Notes: generated by a model not told the origin, from the letters alone. 64,000 nucleotides of DNA from Tabrizicola sp. (GCA_025458105.1 JALOTD010000010.1:1-64000); one strand, 5' to 3'. Counted from the stretch's first letter, positions 1 through 9,506 are shown. Numbers and translations are program-made.

Positions 1-431
1 CGCCAGCCGATGGTGGTGTCGTGCATCTCGGCCTGCCGGGCAAAAGCGGTCTCGGCCTTGCCCAGCACGAAGGGCGCGCGGGTCATGCTTTCGACGCCGC
101 CTGAGATCACCACATCCGCCCCATCGCGGATGGCGCGCGCGCCCGCAACCACCGCGTCCAGCCCACTGGCACAAAGCCGGTTGACGGTCAGCCCCGGCAC
201 GGTTTCCGGCAGGCGAGACAGCAGAACGGCCATCCGCGCCACGTTGCGGTTGTCCTCGCCCGCCTGATTGGCGCAGCCGAAGATCACCTCGTCGACAGCA
301 AGGCCGGGGTGGAGGTCCAGAAGCCCATCGATCACATGGGCGGCCATGTCGTCGGGACGCACCTTGGCAAGGGATCCGCCGTGCCGCCCGATGGGCGTGC
401 GGCGTTGGGCGCAAAGGAAGACCTCGGTCAT
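1..431 (-). CDS. Acetyl-CoA acyltransferase (thiolase), partial at window edge
   Basis: N-terminal 143 residues of a thiolase, which would cleave a 3-oxoacyl-CoA with CoA to give acetyl-CoA or succinyl-CoA plus a shortened acyl-CoA. The start (MTEVFLCAQRRTPIG), the GCANQAGEDNRN segment and the nucleophile region NRLCASGLDAV (Cys near residue 90) followed by GGVESMTRAP are typical of the PcaF/PaaJ/acetyl-CoA acetyltransferase group. The ATG overlaps the stop of the upstream dehydrogenase by 4 nt (ATGA), so they are co-translated. It is probably the last beta-oxidation step of the 2-aminobenzoyl-CoA route. The C-terminal catalytic Cys and His lie outside the window. Confidence 0.9.
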   Translation of the reverse strand, partial: MTEVFLCAQRRTPIGRHGGSLAKVRPDDMAAHVIDGLLDLHPGLAVDEVIFGCANQAGEDNRNVARMAVLLSRLPETVPGLTVNRLCASGLDAVVAGARAIRDGADVVISGGVESMTRAPFVLGKAETAFARQAEMHDTTIGW

Positions 432-1510
432 GGGCGTGCCTCGGGTGCGGGAAGATAGCGCGTTTTCAGATGTTTGGGCGCGGCGGCCTCCAGCGCAGCA
501 AGGGTCGCGCGGACCCGTTCGTCGCCATGCCGGGCCCGCGCCTCGAAAGGTCCACGGGGGAAGTTGAGACCCAGCTTCATCGCCATGTCGATCCCTTCCG
601 CCGTCACCCCGCCTTCGGACAGAAGCCATGCGGCCTCGTTCGCCAAGGCCGCCTCGATCCTGAGCGCGATGCCCTCGCTATCGGAGGGTGGGGGTACGGA
701 GTCTACGGGATGGACGAAGCCCCGGCCCGTCTTGCGACCAAGGTCGCCCTTCGCCACCTGCGCCTTGAGCGCGGCAAAGACGTGAAAGCGGGGGTGTCCG
801 CCCATGGCCGCCGACAGGCTTTCCGTCGCGGCAAGGTTGATGTCGGCCCCGATCAGGTCGATCAGCGCGAAGGGCCCAAGGCGATAGCCCGCTGCGACCA
901 TCGCTGCGTCGATCTCGGCCGCCGAGCGGCCTTCCTCCAGCAGCGCCAGCGCCTCGCCATAATAGGGCCGGGCGCAGCGGTTGACGATGAAGCCGGGACG
1001 GTCCGGGCAGCCGATGACCGTCTTTCCCGCGCCTTCCGCCAGAGTACGGGCCAGCGCCAGCGCGGCGGGGGAGGTGCCGGGATGAGCCACCAGTTCCACC
1101 AGCTTCATCACCGGGGCCGGGTTGAAGAAATGCAGGCCCACCACCTGACCGGGCCGCGCCAGCCCCTTGGCAATCGCGGCGACAGAGAGGGCGGAGGTGT
1201 TCGTCGCCAGCACCGCATCGGGGGGCAGGAGAGGCTCCAACGCCCGGAACACCGCCTGCTTGACCTCCAGCCGTTCGGCCACGGCCTCGATCACCAGATG
1301 GGCGGGGGCGATGTCTTCCACCCGGTCCACGACTGTCAGCCGGGTAAGGGTGGCGTCGCGGTCGGCAGACGTCATCGCGCCCTTGGCGAGCCGTAGCTCC
1401 AGCGCGGCGGCCATGCGGTCCCGGGCGTTGGCGCGCGCGCCCTGGGCGGTGTCGGTCGCCCGGACGGGATGCCCGGCCTGCGCAAAGACCTGCGCGATCC
1501 CCAGGCCCAT
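428..1510 (-). pseudogene. 3-hydroxyacyl-CoA dehydrogenase, 5' end missing
   Basis: NAD-dependent oxidation of 3-hydroxyacyl-CoA. Family features are clear: MGLGIAQVFAQAGH at the start, TNTSALSV, LHFFNPAPVMKLVE, GKTVIGCPDRPGFIVNR and a C-terminal 3HCDH domain (PaaH-like). The family normally starts about 12-15 residues earlier with a beta strand and GAGTMG. Here the dinucleotide-binding loop is cut, and the sequence just upstream (1511 onward) is the tail of the enoyl-CoA hydratase in another frame, not a Rossmann strand. The gene therefore lacks its true start and the hydratase lacks its stop. As written, the product would bind NAD poorly. An assembly error is possible. It overlaps the thiolase by 4 nt. 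Confidence 0.8.
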
Positions 1511-1511
1511 C

Positions 1512-2207
1512 GCCCTTGAACCTTGGCGTGCGGCGGTCGCGGAAGGCGGAGATCCCCTCGGTCTTGTCGGCGGTGTCCAGAAGCGCCTCGAAGGCGGCGC
1601 GTTCCTCGGCCAGCGCCAGCGCCCGCTCTTCGCCCGCGATAAGCGCCCGCTTGGCGGCCATCAGGGCCAGGGGCGCGCGGGTTGCCAGACGCGCGGCCAA
1701 GGGCTCAGCAACTTCCGCCGCCGGGCCTTCGGACAGATAGGCGGCGATCCCCCAGTCCTGCGCTGTGGCGGCGTCGATGATCTCGCCGGTCAGGACCATG
1801 CGCATGGCCCGGGCGCGACCGGCCAAAGCCATCAGCCGCTGCCCGCCACCTGCGCCGGGGATCAGGCCAAGGTTCGTCTCTGGCAGCCCAAGCCGGGCCT
1901 CCACCGCCGCGATCATCGGCTTGGGGAAGGCGCGGATCCCGGCCCAATGTGCCTTGCGGGGGTCCACCGCGCCCTCGGCGCTGGTCTTCCCCGCGATCTC
2001 GCCGATATCCGCCCCAGCGGCAAAGTTGCCGTCGGCCCCGGTCAGCACGACTGCGCGGCAGGCCGGGTCATCGGCCAGGTTCCCAAGCGCACTGGCCAAA
2101 GCCCCCAAAAGCGCCGTGTTCAGCGCGTTCTTCTGCGCCGGGCGGTTCAGCACCAGCCGCGCCCAGCCATCCATCTGTTCGACCAAAAGCTCCATGCCCA
2201 TCATCAT
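1512..2207 (-). pseudogene. Enoyl-CoA hydratase with active-site deletion and no stop
   Basis: Crotonase-family protein, recognisable from MELLVEQMDGWARLVLNRP to a terminal RTPRFKG. The first oxyanion-hole segment is present (NFAAGADIGEIAG). After FPKPMIAAVEA (near 1896) the sequence jumps directly to RLGLPETNLGLIPGAGG. The conserved glycine-rich helix (usually GYALGGGCEL plus about 12 residues) is absent, an in-frame loss of about 65-70 bp that removes the second oxyanion-hole residue. At 1512 the frame runs without a stop out of frame into the dehydrogenase. ATG at 2207 follows a purine-rich AGGGGCG site; 2195 is an alternative start. It is divergent from the monooxygenase/reductase gene. 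Function as encoded is unlikely. Confidence 0.8.
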
Positions 2208-2236
2208 CGCCCCTGCGGCATTTTTTTCAAGTCTGA

Positions 2237-2254
2237 AATTTCAAGCTTGAAATT
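2237..2254. promoter_or_regulatory. 18-bp palindrome, probable MarR operator in divergent promoter
   Basis: AATTTCAAGCTTGAAATT is a perfect 18-bp palindrome in the 115-bp gap between the divergently transcribed hydratase (start 2207) and monooxygenase/reductase (start 2323) genes. The surrounding 40 bp is strikingly AT-rich for this genome. A MarR-family gene lies in the same operon, and MarR dimers bind palindromes of this size. A related sequence recurs at 8511-8529. Ligand-released repression, perhaps by an aryl-CoA, is inferred. Confidence 0.65.
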
Positions 2255-2322
2255 GTTTCGACCTGATGCAAGCTTTCCGGCAAGGGCGCGGCATCCCCTG
2301 CGCCTGCACAGGAATGCGACCC

Positions 2323-4608
2323 ATGAAGATTCTCTGCCTTGGCGGCGGTCCGGCCGGTCTTTACTTCGCAATCTCGATGAAGCTGCGCGATCCGTCGCAC
2401 CAGATCACGGTGCTGGAACGGAACCGGGCCAACGACACCTTTGGCTGGGGCGTGGTCCTGTCGGACGACGCGCTGGGGCGGATGACGAAGAACGACCCCG
2501 TCTCGGCCCAAGCCATCCGCGACCATTTCGCCTACTGGGACGATATCGCCGTGGTCCACAACGGCGTGCGCAACGTGTCGGGTGGGCATGGCTTCGCCGG
2601 CATCGGGCGCAAGCAGATGCTGATCCTGCTGCAGGCCCGCGCGCGGGAGCTGGGCGTCGATCTGCAATTCGAGACCGAGTTCAAGTCGGCCGAGGACTAC
2701 CGGCGCGACTATGATCTGGTCGTGGCAAGCGACGGCATCAACTCGGCCGTGCGCCGCGAATATGCCGACGTCTTTCAGCCCGACATCGACATGCGCCTGT
2801 GCAAGTTCGTCTGGCTGGGCACGCATCAGAAGTTCGACGACGCCTTTACCTTCATCTTCGAAAAGACCCCGCAGGGCTGGGTCTGGGCCCATGCCTACCA
2901 GTTCGACGACAATACCGCGACCTTCATCGTCGAGATGACGCAGGAAACCTGGGACAACTGGGGCTTTGCCGACCTGTCGAAAGAGGAAACGGTCGAAACC
3001 TGCCGCAAGATCTTTGAGGCGCACCTTGGCGGGCATGAGCTGATCTCCAACGCCGCCCACCTGCGCGGATCGGCGGTCTGGATGAACTTCCCCCGGGTGA
3101 TCTGCGGGCGCTGGTATCACCAGAACGTCGTCCTGATGGGCGATGCGGCGGCGACCGGGCATTTCTCCATCGGGTCGGGCACGCGGTTGGCGATGGACAG
3201 CGCGATTGCGCTGGCGGAATACCTGCACAGCGAGCCCAGTATGGAGGCCGCCTTCCAGCGCTATCAGGACGAACGGCGGGTGGAGGTGCTGCGCCTGCAA
3301 TCCGCCGCGCGCAATTCCTTGGAGTGGTTCGAGCAGGTGGAACGCTACCTGGACCTGCCGCCCGAACAGTTCGCCTATTCGCTTCTGACCCGTAGCCAGC
3401 GGATTTCCCATGAAAATCTGCGCCTGCGCGACCCGGAGTGGCTTGGCCGCGCCGAGGACTGGTTTCAGGAACAGGCTGGCGGGCAGAAGGGCCGCAAGCC
3501 GATGTTCGCCCCCTTCCGCCTGCGGAACATGACGCTGAAGAACCGTGTCGTGGTGTCCCCCATGGCGCAGTACAAGGCGGTCGATGGCTGCCCGACCGAC
3601 TGGCATCTGGTCCATTACGGCGAACGCGCCAAGGGTGGCGCGGGGCTGGTCTATACGGAAATGACCTGCACTTCGGCGCAAGGCCGCATCACCCCCGGCT
3701 GCCCCGGCCTTTACGCGCCGGAACACGAGGTCGCGTGGAAGCGGATCGTCGATTTCGTCCATGCCGAGACGACCGCGAAGATCTGCTGCCAGATCGGCCA
3801 TGCGGGGCGGAAGGCCAGCACTCAGCTGGGCTGGGAGGAGGGCGATGCCCCCCTGCCAACCGGCAACTGGGACATCATCGCCCCATCGCCCCTGCCGTGG
3901 TCGCCCCGAAACGCCGTCCCGCGCGAGATGACGCGGGCGGACATGGACGCCGTGACGGCGGAATTCGTCGCCGCCACGGAAATGGCGAAACGCGCCGGCT
4001 TCGACATGATCGAACTGCATGCCGCGCACGGCTATCTGGTGTCGTCCTTCATCAGCCCGAAGTCGAACCACCGGACCGATGCCTATGGCGGGTCTTTGGA
4101 AAACCGCATGCGCTGGCCCTTGGAAGTCCTGCGGGCCATGCGCGCGGCCTGGGGAGAGGAAAGGCCGCTGTCGGTCCGCATCAGTGCGACCGACTGGGTG
4201 GGCGACGCGGGCGTGACCCCCGATGAAGCGGTGGAGATCGCGAAGATGTTCGCCGCGGCGGGCGCGGATATCATCGACGTTTCGGCTGGTCAGACCTCGA
4301 CCGACGCCAAGCCCGTCTATGGCCGGATGTTCCAGACCCCCTTCAGCGACCGCATCCGGAACGAGGCGGGTCTGGCCACCATGGCCGTGGGCAACATCAC
4401 CGAGACGGACCACGTGAACTCGATCCTGCTGGCGGGCCGGGCCGATCTTGTCTGCCTTGCACGGCCCCATCTGGCCGATCCCTACTGGACGCTGCATGCA
4501 GCCGTTGCCATGCAGGATGCGGCCACCGACTGGCCGCTCCCGTATCTGGCGGGGCGTGACCAGATGCGGCGGCTGGCGCAGAAGGGGGCCGAGGTGATCC
4601 GGGCATGA
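2323..4608 (+). CDS. 2-aminobenzoyl-CoA monooxygenase/reductase (bifunctional FAD monooxygenase-OYE fusion)
   Basis: 761-residue fusion. Residues 1 to about 390 form a class A flavin monooxygenase ([10 protein letters not shown] nucleotide-binding loop, second FAD motif [13 protein letters not shown]). Residues about 395-760 form an old-yellow-enzyme-type FMN reductase ([52 protein letters not shown]). This architecture is that of salicylyl-CoA 5-hydroxylase and, with a 2-aminobenzoate-CoA ligase in the cluster, of 2-aminobenzoyl-CoA monooxygenase/reductase, which hydroxylates and reduces the ring to feed beta-oxidation-like steps. It is the first gene of the plus-strand operon, behind the palindromic operator. 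Start ATG 2323 begins the FAD motif. Its stop overlaps the next gene (ATGA). Intact. Confidence 0.9.
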   Translation: MKILCLGGGPAGLYFAISMKLRDPSHQITVLERNRANDTFGWGVVLSDDALGRMTKNDPVSAQAIRDHFAYWDDIAVVHNGVRNVSGGHGFAGIGRKQMLILLQARARELGVDLQFETEFKSAEDYRRDYDLVVASDGINSAVRREYADVFQPDIDMRLCKFVWLGTHQKFDDAFTFIFEKTPQGWVWAHAYQFDDNTATFIVEMTQETWDNWGFADLSKEETVETCRKIFEAHLGGHELISNAAHLRGSAVWMNFPRVICGRWYHQNVVLMGDAAATGHFSIGSGTRLAMDSAIALAEYLHSEPSMEAAFQRYQDERRVEVLRLQSAARNSLEWFEQVERYLDLPPEQFAYSLLTRSQRISHENLRLRDPEWLGRAEDWFQEQAGGQKGRKPMFAPFRLRNMTLKNRVVVSPMAQYKAVDGCPTDWHLVHYGERAKGGAGLVYTEMTCTSAQGRITPGCPGLYAPEHEVAWKRIVDFVHAETTAKICCQIGHAGRKASTQLGWEEGDAPLPTGNWDIIAPSPLPWSPRNAVPREMTRADMDAVTAEFVAATEMAKRAGFDMIELHAAHGYLVSSFISPKSNHRTDAYGGSLENRMRWPLEVLRAMRAAWGEERPLSVRISATDWVGDAGVTPDEAVEIAKMFAAAGADIIDVSAGQTSTDAKPVYGRMFQTPFSDRIRNEAGLATMAVGNITETDHVNSILLAGRADLVCLARPHLADPYWTLHAAVAMQDAATDWPLPYLAGRDQMRRLAQKGAEVIRA

Positions 4609-5348
4609 CGATCGCGGGGCGCAGGGTTCTGGTGACGGGGGGCGGGTCCGGGGCCGGGGCCGACCTTGCGTTGGGCTTCGCCCGCGCGGGCGCGGCCGAG
4701 GTGGTGATCTGTGGCCGCCGCGTTTCCGCCCTGGAGGCGACAGCCGCCCTGCACCCCGCCATCCGCGCGCTTGCCTGCGACGTGACGGATGAGGCTTCGG
4801 TGCAGGCGCTGTTCCAGCAGGCGGGGCGGGTGGACATCGTCATCGCCAATGCGGGCCAGGCCGACAGCGCCCCGTTCGCCAGGACCTCGCTGGACCAGTG
4901 GAACCGCATGCTGGCCGTAAACCTGACCGGGGTCTTCCTGACCTTCCGGGAAGGGCTGCGGCAGATGGGTGGCTGGGGGCGGCTGGTGGCCGTCGCCTCG
5001 ACCGCGGGCCTCAAGGGCTATGCCAAGGTTGCGCCCTATGCGGCGGCGAAGCATGGGGTGATGGGCCTGGTCCGGTCCCTGGCGCTGGAGGTGGCAAAGG
5101 GCCCGGTCACGGTGAACGCGATCTGCCCGGGGTTTCTGGACACCGAGATGACCGACCAGTCGATCCGCGTCATCGCCGAAAAGACCGGCCGCAGCCTGAC
5201 CGAGGCGCGCGCCGCATTGGAAGCGCTCAGCCCGCAGAACCGCCTGTACCGCCCCGACGAGGTAACCGCGGCCGCGCTTTACCTGTGCGGTCCCGGCAGC
5301 GACGGGATCAACGGCCAGTCCATCACCATCGCGGGGGGCGAGCTTTGA
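4605..5348 (+). CDS. Short-chain dehydrogenase/reductase
   Basis: 247-residue classical SDR with a TGGGSGAG cofactor loop, NAG motif (IANAGQ), catalytic Ser region VASTAG and YxxxK (YAAAKHG), plus a C-terminal ITIAGGEL typical of 3-hydroxyacyl or cyclic alcohol dehydrogenases. Within this cluster it likely oxidises or reduces a hydroxy/oxo group on the alicyclic CoA ester formed by the monooxygenase/reductase; the exact substrate is inferred. Translationally coupled on both sides: its start overlaps the upstream stop (ATGA) and its stop overlaps the MarR start (TTGA). Confidence 0.85.
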   Translation: MTIAGRRVLVTGGGSGAGADLALGFARAGAAEVVICGRRVSALEATAALHPAIRALACDVTDEASVQALFQQAGRVDIVIANAGQADSAPFARTSLDQWNRMLAVNLTGVFLTFREGLRQMGGWGRLVAVASTAGLKGYAKVAPYAAAKHGVMGLVRSLALEVAKGPVTVNAICPGFLDTEMTDQSIRVIAEKTGRSLTEARAALEALSPQNRLYRPDEVTAAALYLCGPGSDGINGQSITIAGGEL

Positions 5349-5779
5349 GCGACCCCCTGTCCAAGCGCCGCCTCAAGATGTGGATCCGCCTTCTGGGCGT
5401 GACCCGCACCGCCGAGGGGGCTTTGCGCGAATTCCTGCGGGTTCGCCATGACACGACCCTGCCGCGCTTTGACGTGCTGGCCGCGCTCTACCGCCGTCGC
5501 GACGGGGTGACGATGAGCGAGTTGTCCCGCATGCTTCTGGTGTCGAACGGCAATGCGACCACGGTCGTGGACCGGCTGGAGGCCGACGGGCTGGTCCGCC
5601 GTACGCCGTCTGAAACCGACCGCCGCACCGTGTTTGTTGCGCTTACGCCGGAAGGGCTGGCGCAATTCGAAGGTCTGGCGGCAGAGCATGAGGCCGAGGT
5701 CTCTCGCCTGTTCGCGGGGCTGTCCGAGGCCGATCTGGACGTGCTGACCGATATCCTCAAGCGCATGAGGGGGACGTGA
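5345..5779 (+). CDS. MarR-family transcriptional regulator
   Basis: 144-residue winged-helix protein. [44 protein letters not shown] is the MarR recognition helix and [13 protein letters not shown] the wing. TTG at 5345 is preferred because it overlaps the SDR stop and reads [11 protein letters not shown]; an internal ATG at 5378 is the alternative. It is the only regulator gene in the catabolic cluster and is probably the repressor acting at 2237-2254 and 8511-8529, released by an aromatic acid or its CoA ester. The family's dimerisation helices are present and the length is normal. Confidence 0.88.
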   Translation: MSDPLSKRRLKMWIRLLGVTRTAEGALREFLRVRHDTTLPRFDVLAALYRRRDGVTMSELSRMLLVSNGNATTVVDRLEADGLVRRTPSETDRRTVFVALTPEGLAQFEGLAAEHEAEVSRLFAGLSEADLDVLTDILKRMRGT

Positions 5780-6591
5780 TGACGGAACTTGCCGGGCTGA
5801 AACCGCAGCACTTCCTGTGGGAGGTCGAGGGGCGTATCGCCACGATCCGCCTGAACCGGCCGGACCGGAAGAACCCCCTGACCTTCGACAGCTACGCCGA
5901 ACTGCGCGACACCTTTCGGGCCTTGGTCTATGCGACCGATGTGGATGTGGTGATCCTGGGGTCGAACGGGGGAAACTTCTGCTCGGGTGGCGATGTGCAT
6001 GACATCATTGGTCCGCTGGTGGGGATGGAGATGAAGGAGCTTTTGGCCTTCACCCGGATGACCGGCGATCTGGTCAAGGCGATGATCGGGTGCGGCAAGC
6101 CCATCATCGCGGCGGTGGATGGCGTCTGTGTGGGGGCCGGGGCGATCATGGCGATGGCCTCTGACCTGCGGCTGGCAACGCCCGGGGCGAAATGCGCGTT
6201 CCTGTTCACTCGGGTTGGCCTTGCGGGCTGCGACATGGGGGCCTGCGCGATGCTGCCCCGGATCATCGGGCAGGGGCGGGCGGCGGAACTTTTGTACACT
6301 GGGCGCGTGATGCGGGCCGAGGAGGGCGCCGCTTGGGGCTTCTGGAATGCGCTGCATGAGCCGCAGGCGCTGGACGCGGCCGCATTGACGCTCGCCCGCG
6401 CGTTGGCCTCAGGGCCGACCTTTGCGCATGGGATCACCAAGACCCAGCTGAACCAGGAATGGAACATGGGGCTGGAGCAGGCGATCGAGGCCGAGGCGCA
6501 GGCGCAGGCGATCTGCATGCAGACCAGGGACTTTGAGCGGGCCTATCGGGCCTTTGTTGCCAAGGAACAGCCGGTGTTTCAGGGTGACTGA
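5779..6591 (+). CDS. Enoyl-CoA hydratase family protein
   Basis: 270-residue crotonase homologue with both oxyanion-hole segments intact: [13 protein letters not shown] and [21 protein letters not shown]. The tail ends [18 protein letters not shown]. This form occurs in 2-aminobenzoyl-CoA and benzoyl-CoA-type gene sets and may hydrate or hydrolyse the ring intermediate; the substrate is inferred. ATG 5779 overlaps the MarR stop (TGATG) and has GAGGGGGA upstream; GTG 5776 is an alternative. Unlike the minus-strand hydratase, it carries no deletion. Confidence 0.85.
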   Translation: MTELAGLKPQHFLWEVEGRIATIRLNRPDRKNPLTFDSYAELRDTFRALVYATDVDVVILGSNGGNFCSGGDVHDIIGPLVGMEMKELLAFTRMTGDLVKAMIGCGKPIIAAVDGVCVGAGAIMAMASDLRLATPGAKCAFLFTRVGLAGCDMGACAMLPRIIGQGRAAELLYTGRVMRAEEGAAWGFWNALHEPQALDAAALTLARALASGPTFAHGITKTQLNQEWNMGLEQAIEAEAQAQAICMQTRDFERAYRAFVAKEQPVFQGD

Positions 6592-6636
6592 CCCCCGGGG
6601 CGCCGCCCCGGACCCCAGGATATTTGTGGACATAGA

Positions 6637-7703
6637 ATGAGCGATCTTAGTTTCCTTGACTGGCCCTTCTTCGAGCCCCGGCATCGGGATCTCGCGGCAC
6701 GGCTGGACGATTGGTGCGCGGCTCATCTGCCGGTGGACCACAGCGATGTCGATGCCGCCTGCCGGTCGCTGGTGGCGATGCTGGGGCAGGGCGGCTGGTT
6801 GCAGCATTCCGGCGCGGGGGAGGGAGAGCGGCTGGACGTCCGTACCCTGTGCCTGATCCGCGAGACCCTGGCCCGGCACGATGGGCTGGCGGATTTTGCC
6901 TTTGCCATGCAGGGGCTTGGCATGGGGCCGGTCAGCCTGTTTGGCTCGCCTGCGCAGAGGGCATGGCTGGACCGGACACGCGCAGGCACCGCGATTGCCG
7001 CCTTTGCGCTGACCGAACCCGGCTCGGGGTCTGATGTCGCCGCCACGACCACGACCGCGACACGGGTGCAAGGCGGCTGGCTGATCGAGGGTGAAAAGAC
7101 CTGGATTTCCAACGGCGGGATCGCCGATGTCTATGTGCTTTTCGCCCGGACGGGCGAGGCCCCGGGCGCGCGGGGGTTGTCGGCCTTCCTGATGCCTGCC
7201 GATACACCCGGGCTAGAGGTTGCCGAACGGCTGGAGGTCATCGCGCCCCATCCGCTGGCAACGCTGCGCATGAAGGGGCTGGTCCTGCCCGAGGACGCCC
7301 TGATCGGACGCCCCGGCGAGGGGTTCAAGCTGGCCATGTCGGTGCTGGATGTCTTCCGGTCCACCGTGGGCGCGGCGGCGCTGGGCTTTGCCCGCCGCGC
7401 GCTGGACGAGGCGTTGGCGCGCGTGAAGGCGCGGCGGATCCAGGGGCAGGCGCTGGCCGAGTTGCAGATGGTGCAGGGTCACCTGGCCGACATGGCGCTG
7501 AAGATTGATGCGGCAGCACTCCTCGTGTACCGGGCCGCCTGGACCAAGGACAACGGCGCCCCCCCGTCCAGCTGCATGGCGGCGACGGGGTGCGCCATGG
7601 CTCGGTCGTCGAAAGCCTGTACCGCGAAATCCGGGCCTTGCGGATTTACGAGGGCGCAAGCGACGTCCAGCGTGTCGTCATCGCGCGGAGCATCCTGTCG
7701 TGA
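6637..7703 (+). pseudogene. Acyl-CoA dehydrogenase, frameshifted by an internal deletion
   Basis: FAD-dependent acyl-CoA dehydrogenase. The N-terminal and middle domains are normal ([54 protein letters not shown]). The frame is sound to AAWTKDNGA at about 7558, then switches. The true C-terminus resumes in another frame from VQLHGGDGV (7566) to ARSILS and TGA at 7701-7703. About 25 residues of the helix normally between these points (RVTREAAMAKL-like) are missing, roughly 75-80 bp, with the junction in a run of seven C (7559-7565). Read straight through, the frame ends at 7743 in nonsense. The downstream thioesterase GTG overlaps the genuine stop, so the ancestral operon was coupled here. Confidence 0.85.
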
Positions 7704-8107
7704 CCTACCGCCGCCAAATCCGGATCGAGTTCAACCATTGTGACCCGGCAGGGATCGTCTTCTATCCGCGCTATTTCGAAATGACCAACTCGGTCGTCGA
7801 GAACTTCTTCCGCGACGTCGTAGGCTACCCCTTCGACGCGATGATGGCCGACGGGACAGGCGTGCCCACAGCCCGGGTCGAGACGGATTTCAAGGCCCCG
7901 TCGCGACTTGGCGACCTGCTGGATTGGGACCTGGTGGTGGAACGGCTGGGCGGATCGTCCGCGACGTTCCGATTGACCGCGACATGGAAGGGCCAGCACA
8001 GGCTGACCGCGCGGCTGACGCTGGTCCGGCTTGGGACCGACAAGCGCCCCACCCGCTGGCCTGATGCAATCCGCGCGACGCTTGCCGCGCATCTGGAGGA
8101 CGCATGA
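7700..8107 (+). CDS. Acyl-CoA thioesterase, 4-hydroxybenzoyl-CoA thioesterase (hotdog) family
   Basis: 135-residue single hotdog domain with the 4HBT signature [18 protein letters not shown] (catalytic Asp in CDPAG). It hydrolyses acyl or aryl-CoA thioesters and in this operon may release dead-end CoA esters. GTG 7700 is used because it overlaps the acyl-CoA dehydrogenase stop (GTGA) and gives the family N-terminus [11 protein letters not shown]. Its stop overlaps the RidA start (ATGA). Length and motifs are normal. Confidence 0.88.
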   Translation: MTYRRQIRIEFNHCDPAGIVFYPRYFEMTNSVVENFFRDVVGYPFDAMMADGTGVPTARVETDFKAPSRLGDLLDWDLVVERLGGSSATFRLTATWKGQHRLTARLTLVRLGTDKRPTRWPDAIRATLAAHLEDA

Positions 8108-8508
8108 CCGACAGCCCCCACCAATTCCTCCACCCGTCGCACTGGAAGCCCGCCATCGGCTATTCCAACGGCGTTGCCGCCACAGGACGGATGGTCTTTA
8201 CCGGCGGCATCATCGGCTGGAACGCAGAGCAGAAGTTCGAAACCGACGATTTCGTGGGCCAGGTCGAACAGGCGCTGAAAAGCATCGTCGAGGTCCTGGC
8301 CTGCGCCGGTGCGCGCCCCGAACATCTGGTGCGGCTGACCTGGTATGTCACGGACAAGCGGGAATACCTCGGCAGTCTGAAAGACCTTGGCCGCGTCTAC
8401 AAGGCGGTGATCGGGCGGCACTATCCGGCCATGGCGCTGGTGCAGGTGGTGGCCCTGGTCGAGGACCGCGCCAAGGTGGAGATCGAAGCGACCGCGGTCA
8501 TCCCGTGA
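8104..8508 (+). CDS. RidA family protein (enamine/imine deaminase-like)
   Basis: 134-residue Rid-family protein: [51 protein letters not shown], and a C-terminal [18 protein letters not shown]. Rid proteins hydrolyse reactive enamines and imines. That fits an anthranilate route in which the reduced ring carries an amino group that must leave as ammonia, so a role in 2-amino-5-oxocyclohexenecarboxyl-CoA deamination is plausible but inferred. The canonical RidA catalytic Arg (near IRSR/GQ) is not obvious, suggesting a Rid subfamily rather than RidA itself. Four-base overlap with the thioesterase. Confidence 0.85.
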   Translation: MTDSPHQFLHPSHWKPAIGYSNGVAATGRMVFTGGIIGWNAEQKFETDDFVGQVEQALKSIVEVLACAGARPEHLVRLTWYVTDKREYLGSLKDLGRVYKAVIGRHYPAMALVQVVALVEDRAKVEIEATAVIP

Positions 8509-8510
8509 GT

Positions 8511-8529
8511 ATTTTGAACTTGAAATTTA
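8511..8529. promoter_or_regulatory. Second MarR-like operator
   Basis: ATTTTGAACTTGAAATTTA lies 3 bp after the RidA stop. Its complement contains AATTTCAAG, identical to half of the palindrome at 2237-2254, and the whole is an imperfect inverted repeat. It is placed to control a second transcription unit starting before tryptophan 2,3-dioxygenase. Confidence 0.5.
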
Positions 8530-8573
8530 TCGGGCGAAGCGTAGCCTCTCCGGAACACAAGCCAAGGGAACCC

Positions 8574-8708
8574 ATGCCCGAACCGATGACAGCGCTCATG
8601 ACGAGCCGGGGCATGCCCTCGGTCTGCCGCCCGGCAGGCTGGATTGCGGTCTGGCGCAAGATCGGCACCCTTTCGGTTCTCAGTCGGCGGGGGCGGCCTT
8701 TTTTCTGA
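8574..8708 (+). other. Possible 44-codon leader ORF with two Trp codons
   Basis: The 226-bp gap before the dioxygenase holds a short frame, [13 protein letters not shown]... through [11 protein letters not shown], ending at TGA 8706-8708. It has two Trp codons four residues apart and is followed by a GC stretch and T6 (8698-8704). A Trp-sensing leader would suit a tryptophan-catabolic gene (compare tnaC), but the ribosome binding site is poor and the frame could be a gene remnant. Confidence 0.25.
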
Positions 8709-8721
8709 AAACCGTTTTCAG
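8705..8721. promoter_or_regulatory. 17-bp palindrome before the dioxygenase start
   Basis: CTGAAAACCGTTTTCAG is a perfect 8-bp-arm palindrome around one C, ending 13 bp before ATG 8735 and adjoining the GAAAGGGG ribosome binding site. It could be a protein operator or an RNA hairpin occluding translation. The sequence differs from the MarR-like sites, so a second regulator is possible. Confidence 0.45.
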
Positions 8722-8734
8722 TGAAAGGGGCCCC

Positions 8735-9503
8735 ATGACCTATGATCCTTCCAACCACGGCGCGGAAACCGATTTCCAGCGACGCATGTCCTATGGCGAT
8801 TATCTGGGGATCGACCAGATCCTATCGGCGCAGACGCCGCTGTCGCAGGCCCATGACGAGATGCTGTTCATCATCCAGCACCAGACATCCGAGCTATGGA
8901 TGAAGCTGGCGCTCTACGAACTCGACGCCGCCCGCCGCGCGATTGCCGGGGACCGCACGGCCGAGGCGTCGAAGATGCTGGCCCGCATCGCCCGGATCTT
9001 CGAGCAGCTGAATTCCGCCTGGGATGTGCTGCGCACCATGACGCCGTCGGAATACACCCGGTTTCGCGATGATCTGGGGCAAAGCTCGGGCTTTCAGTCC
9101 TGGCAATATCGGCTGATCGAATGAGAAGCTGGAGGCGGAACTCGCCCGGCCGACGCTCTATGATGAGGCGCTGCGGCGGCTGGCGCGGCTTGGGCTGCCG
9201 GTTCCGGCCCATGTCCTGACCCGCGACGTCCGCCAGCCTTGGCTGGCCGATGCTGAGGTGACTGCCGTCTGGGAAGTGGTCTACCGCGACCCCTCGGCCC
9301 ACTGGGAGGCCTATGAGATGGCCGAAAAGCTGGTGGACTTCGAGGATTACTTCCGCCGCTGGCGGTTCAACCACGTCACCACCGTCGAACGCGTCATCGG
9401 CTTCAAGCGCGGGACCGGGGGAACGGCCGGGATCAGCTATCTGCGCCGGATGCTGGAGGTGGAGCTTTTCCCCGAGCTTTGGCGCGTGCGGACGGCACTT
9501 TAG
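8735..9503 (+). pseudogene. kynA: Tryptophan 2,3-dioxygenase, disrupted by an internal deletion
   Basis: Haem enzyme converting L-tryptophan to N-formylkynurenine. The N-terminal part is unmistakable: [34 protein letters not shown] (haem-proximal region) and [10 protein letters not shown], then TGA at 9122-9124. The remainder resumes in another frame from about 9123 ([19 protein letters not shown]) and runs to the normal C-terminus [27 protein letters not shown], stop 9501-9503. The segment usually between (GNRN...RPH) is gone, about 60-70 bp. Ribosome binding site GAAAGGGG precedes ATG 8735. The enzyme would connect tryptophan, via kynurenine, to the anthranilate pathway encoded around it. 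No formamidase or kynureninase is in view. Confidence 0.88.
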
Positions 9504-9506
9504 GGG

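Noticed and set aside
678-2207. A 509-codon fused hydratase/dehydrogenase frame
   Set aside because: Beyond residue 232 it is out of frame with the dehydrogenase and encodes low-complexity Arg/Gly-rich nonsense.
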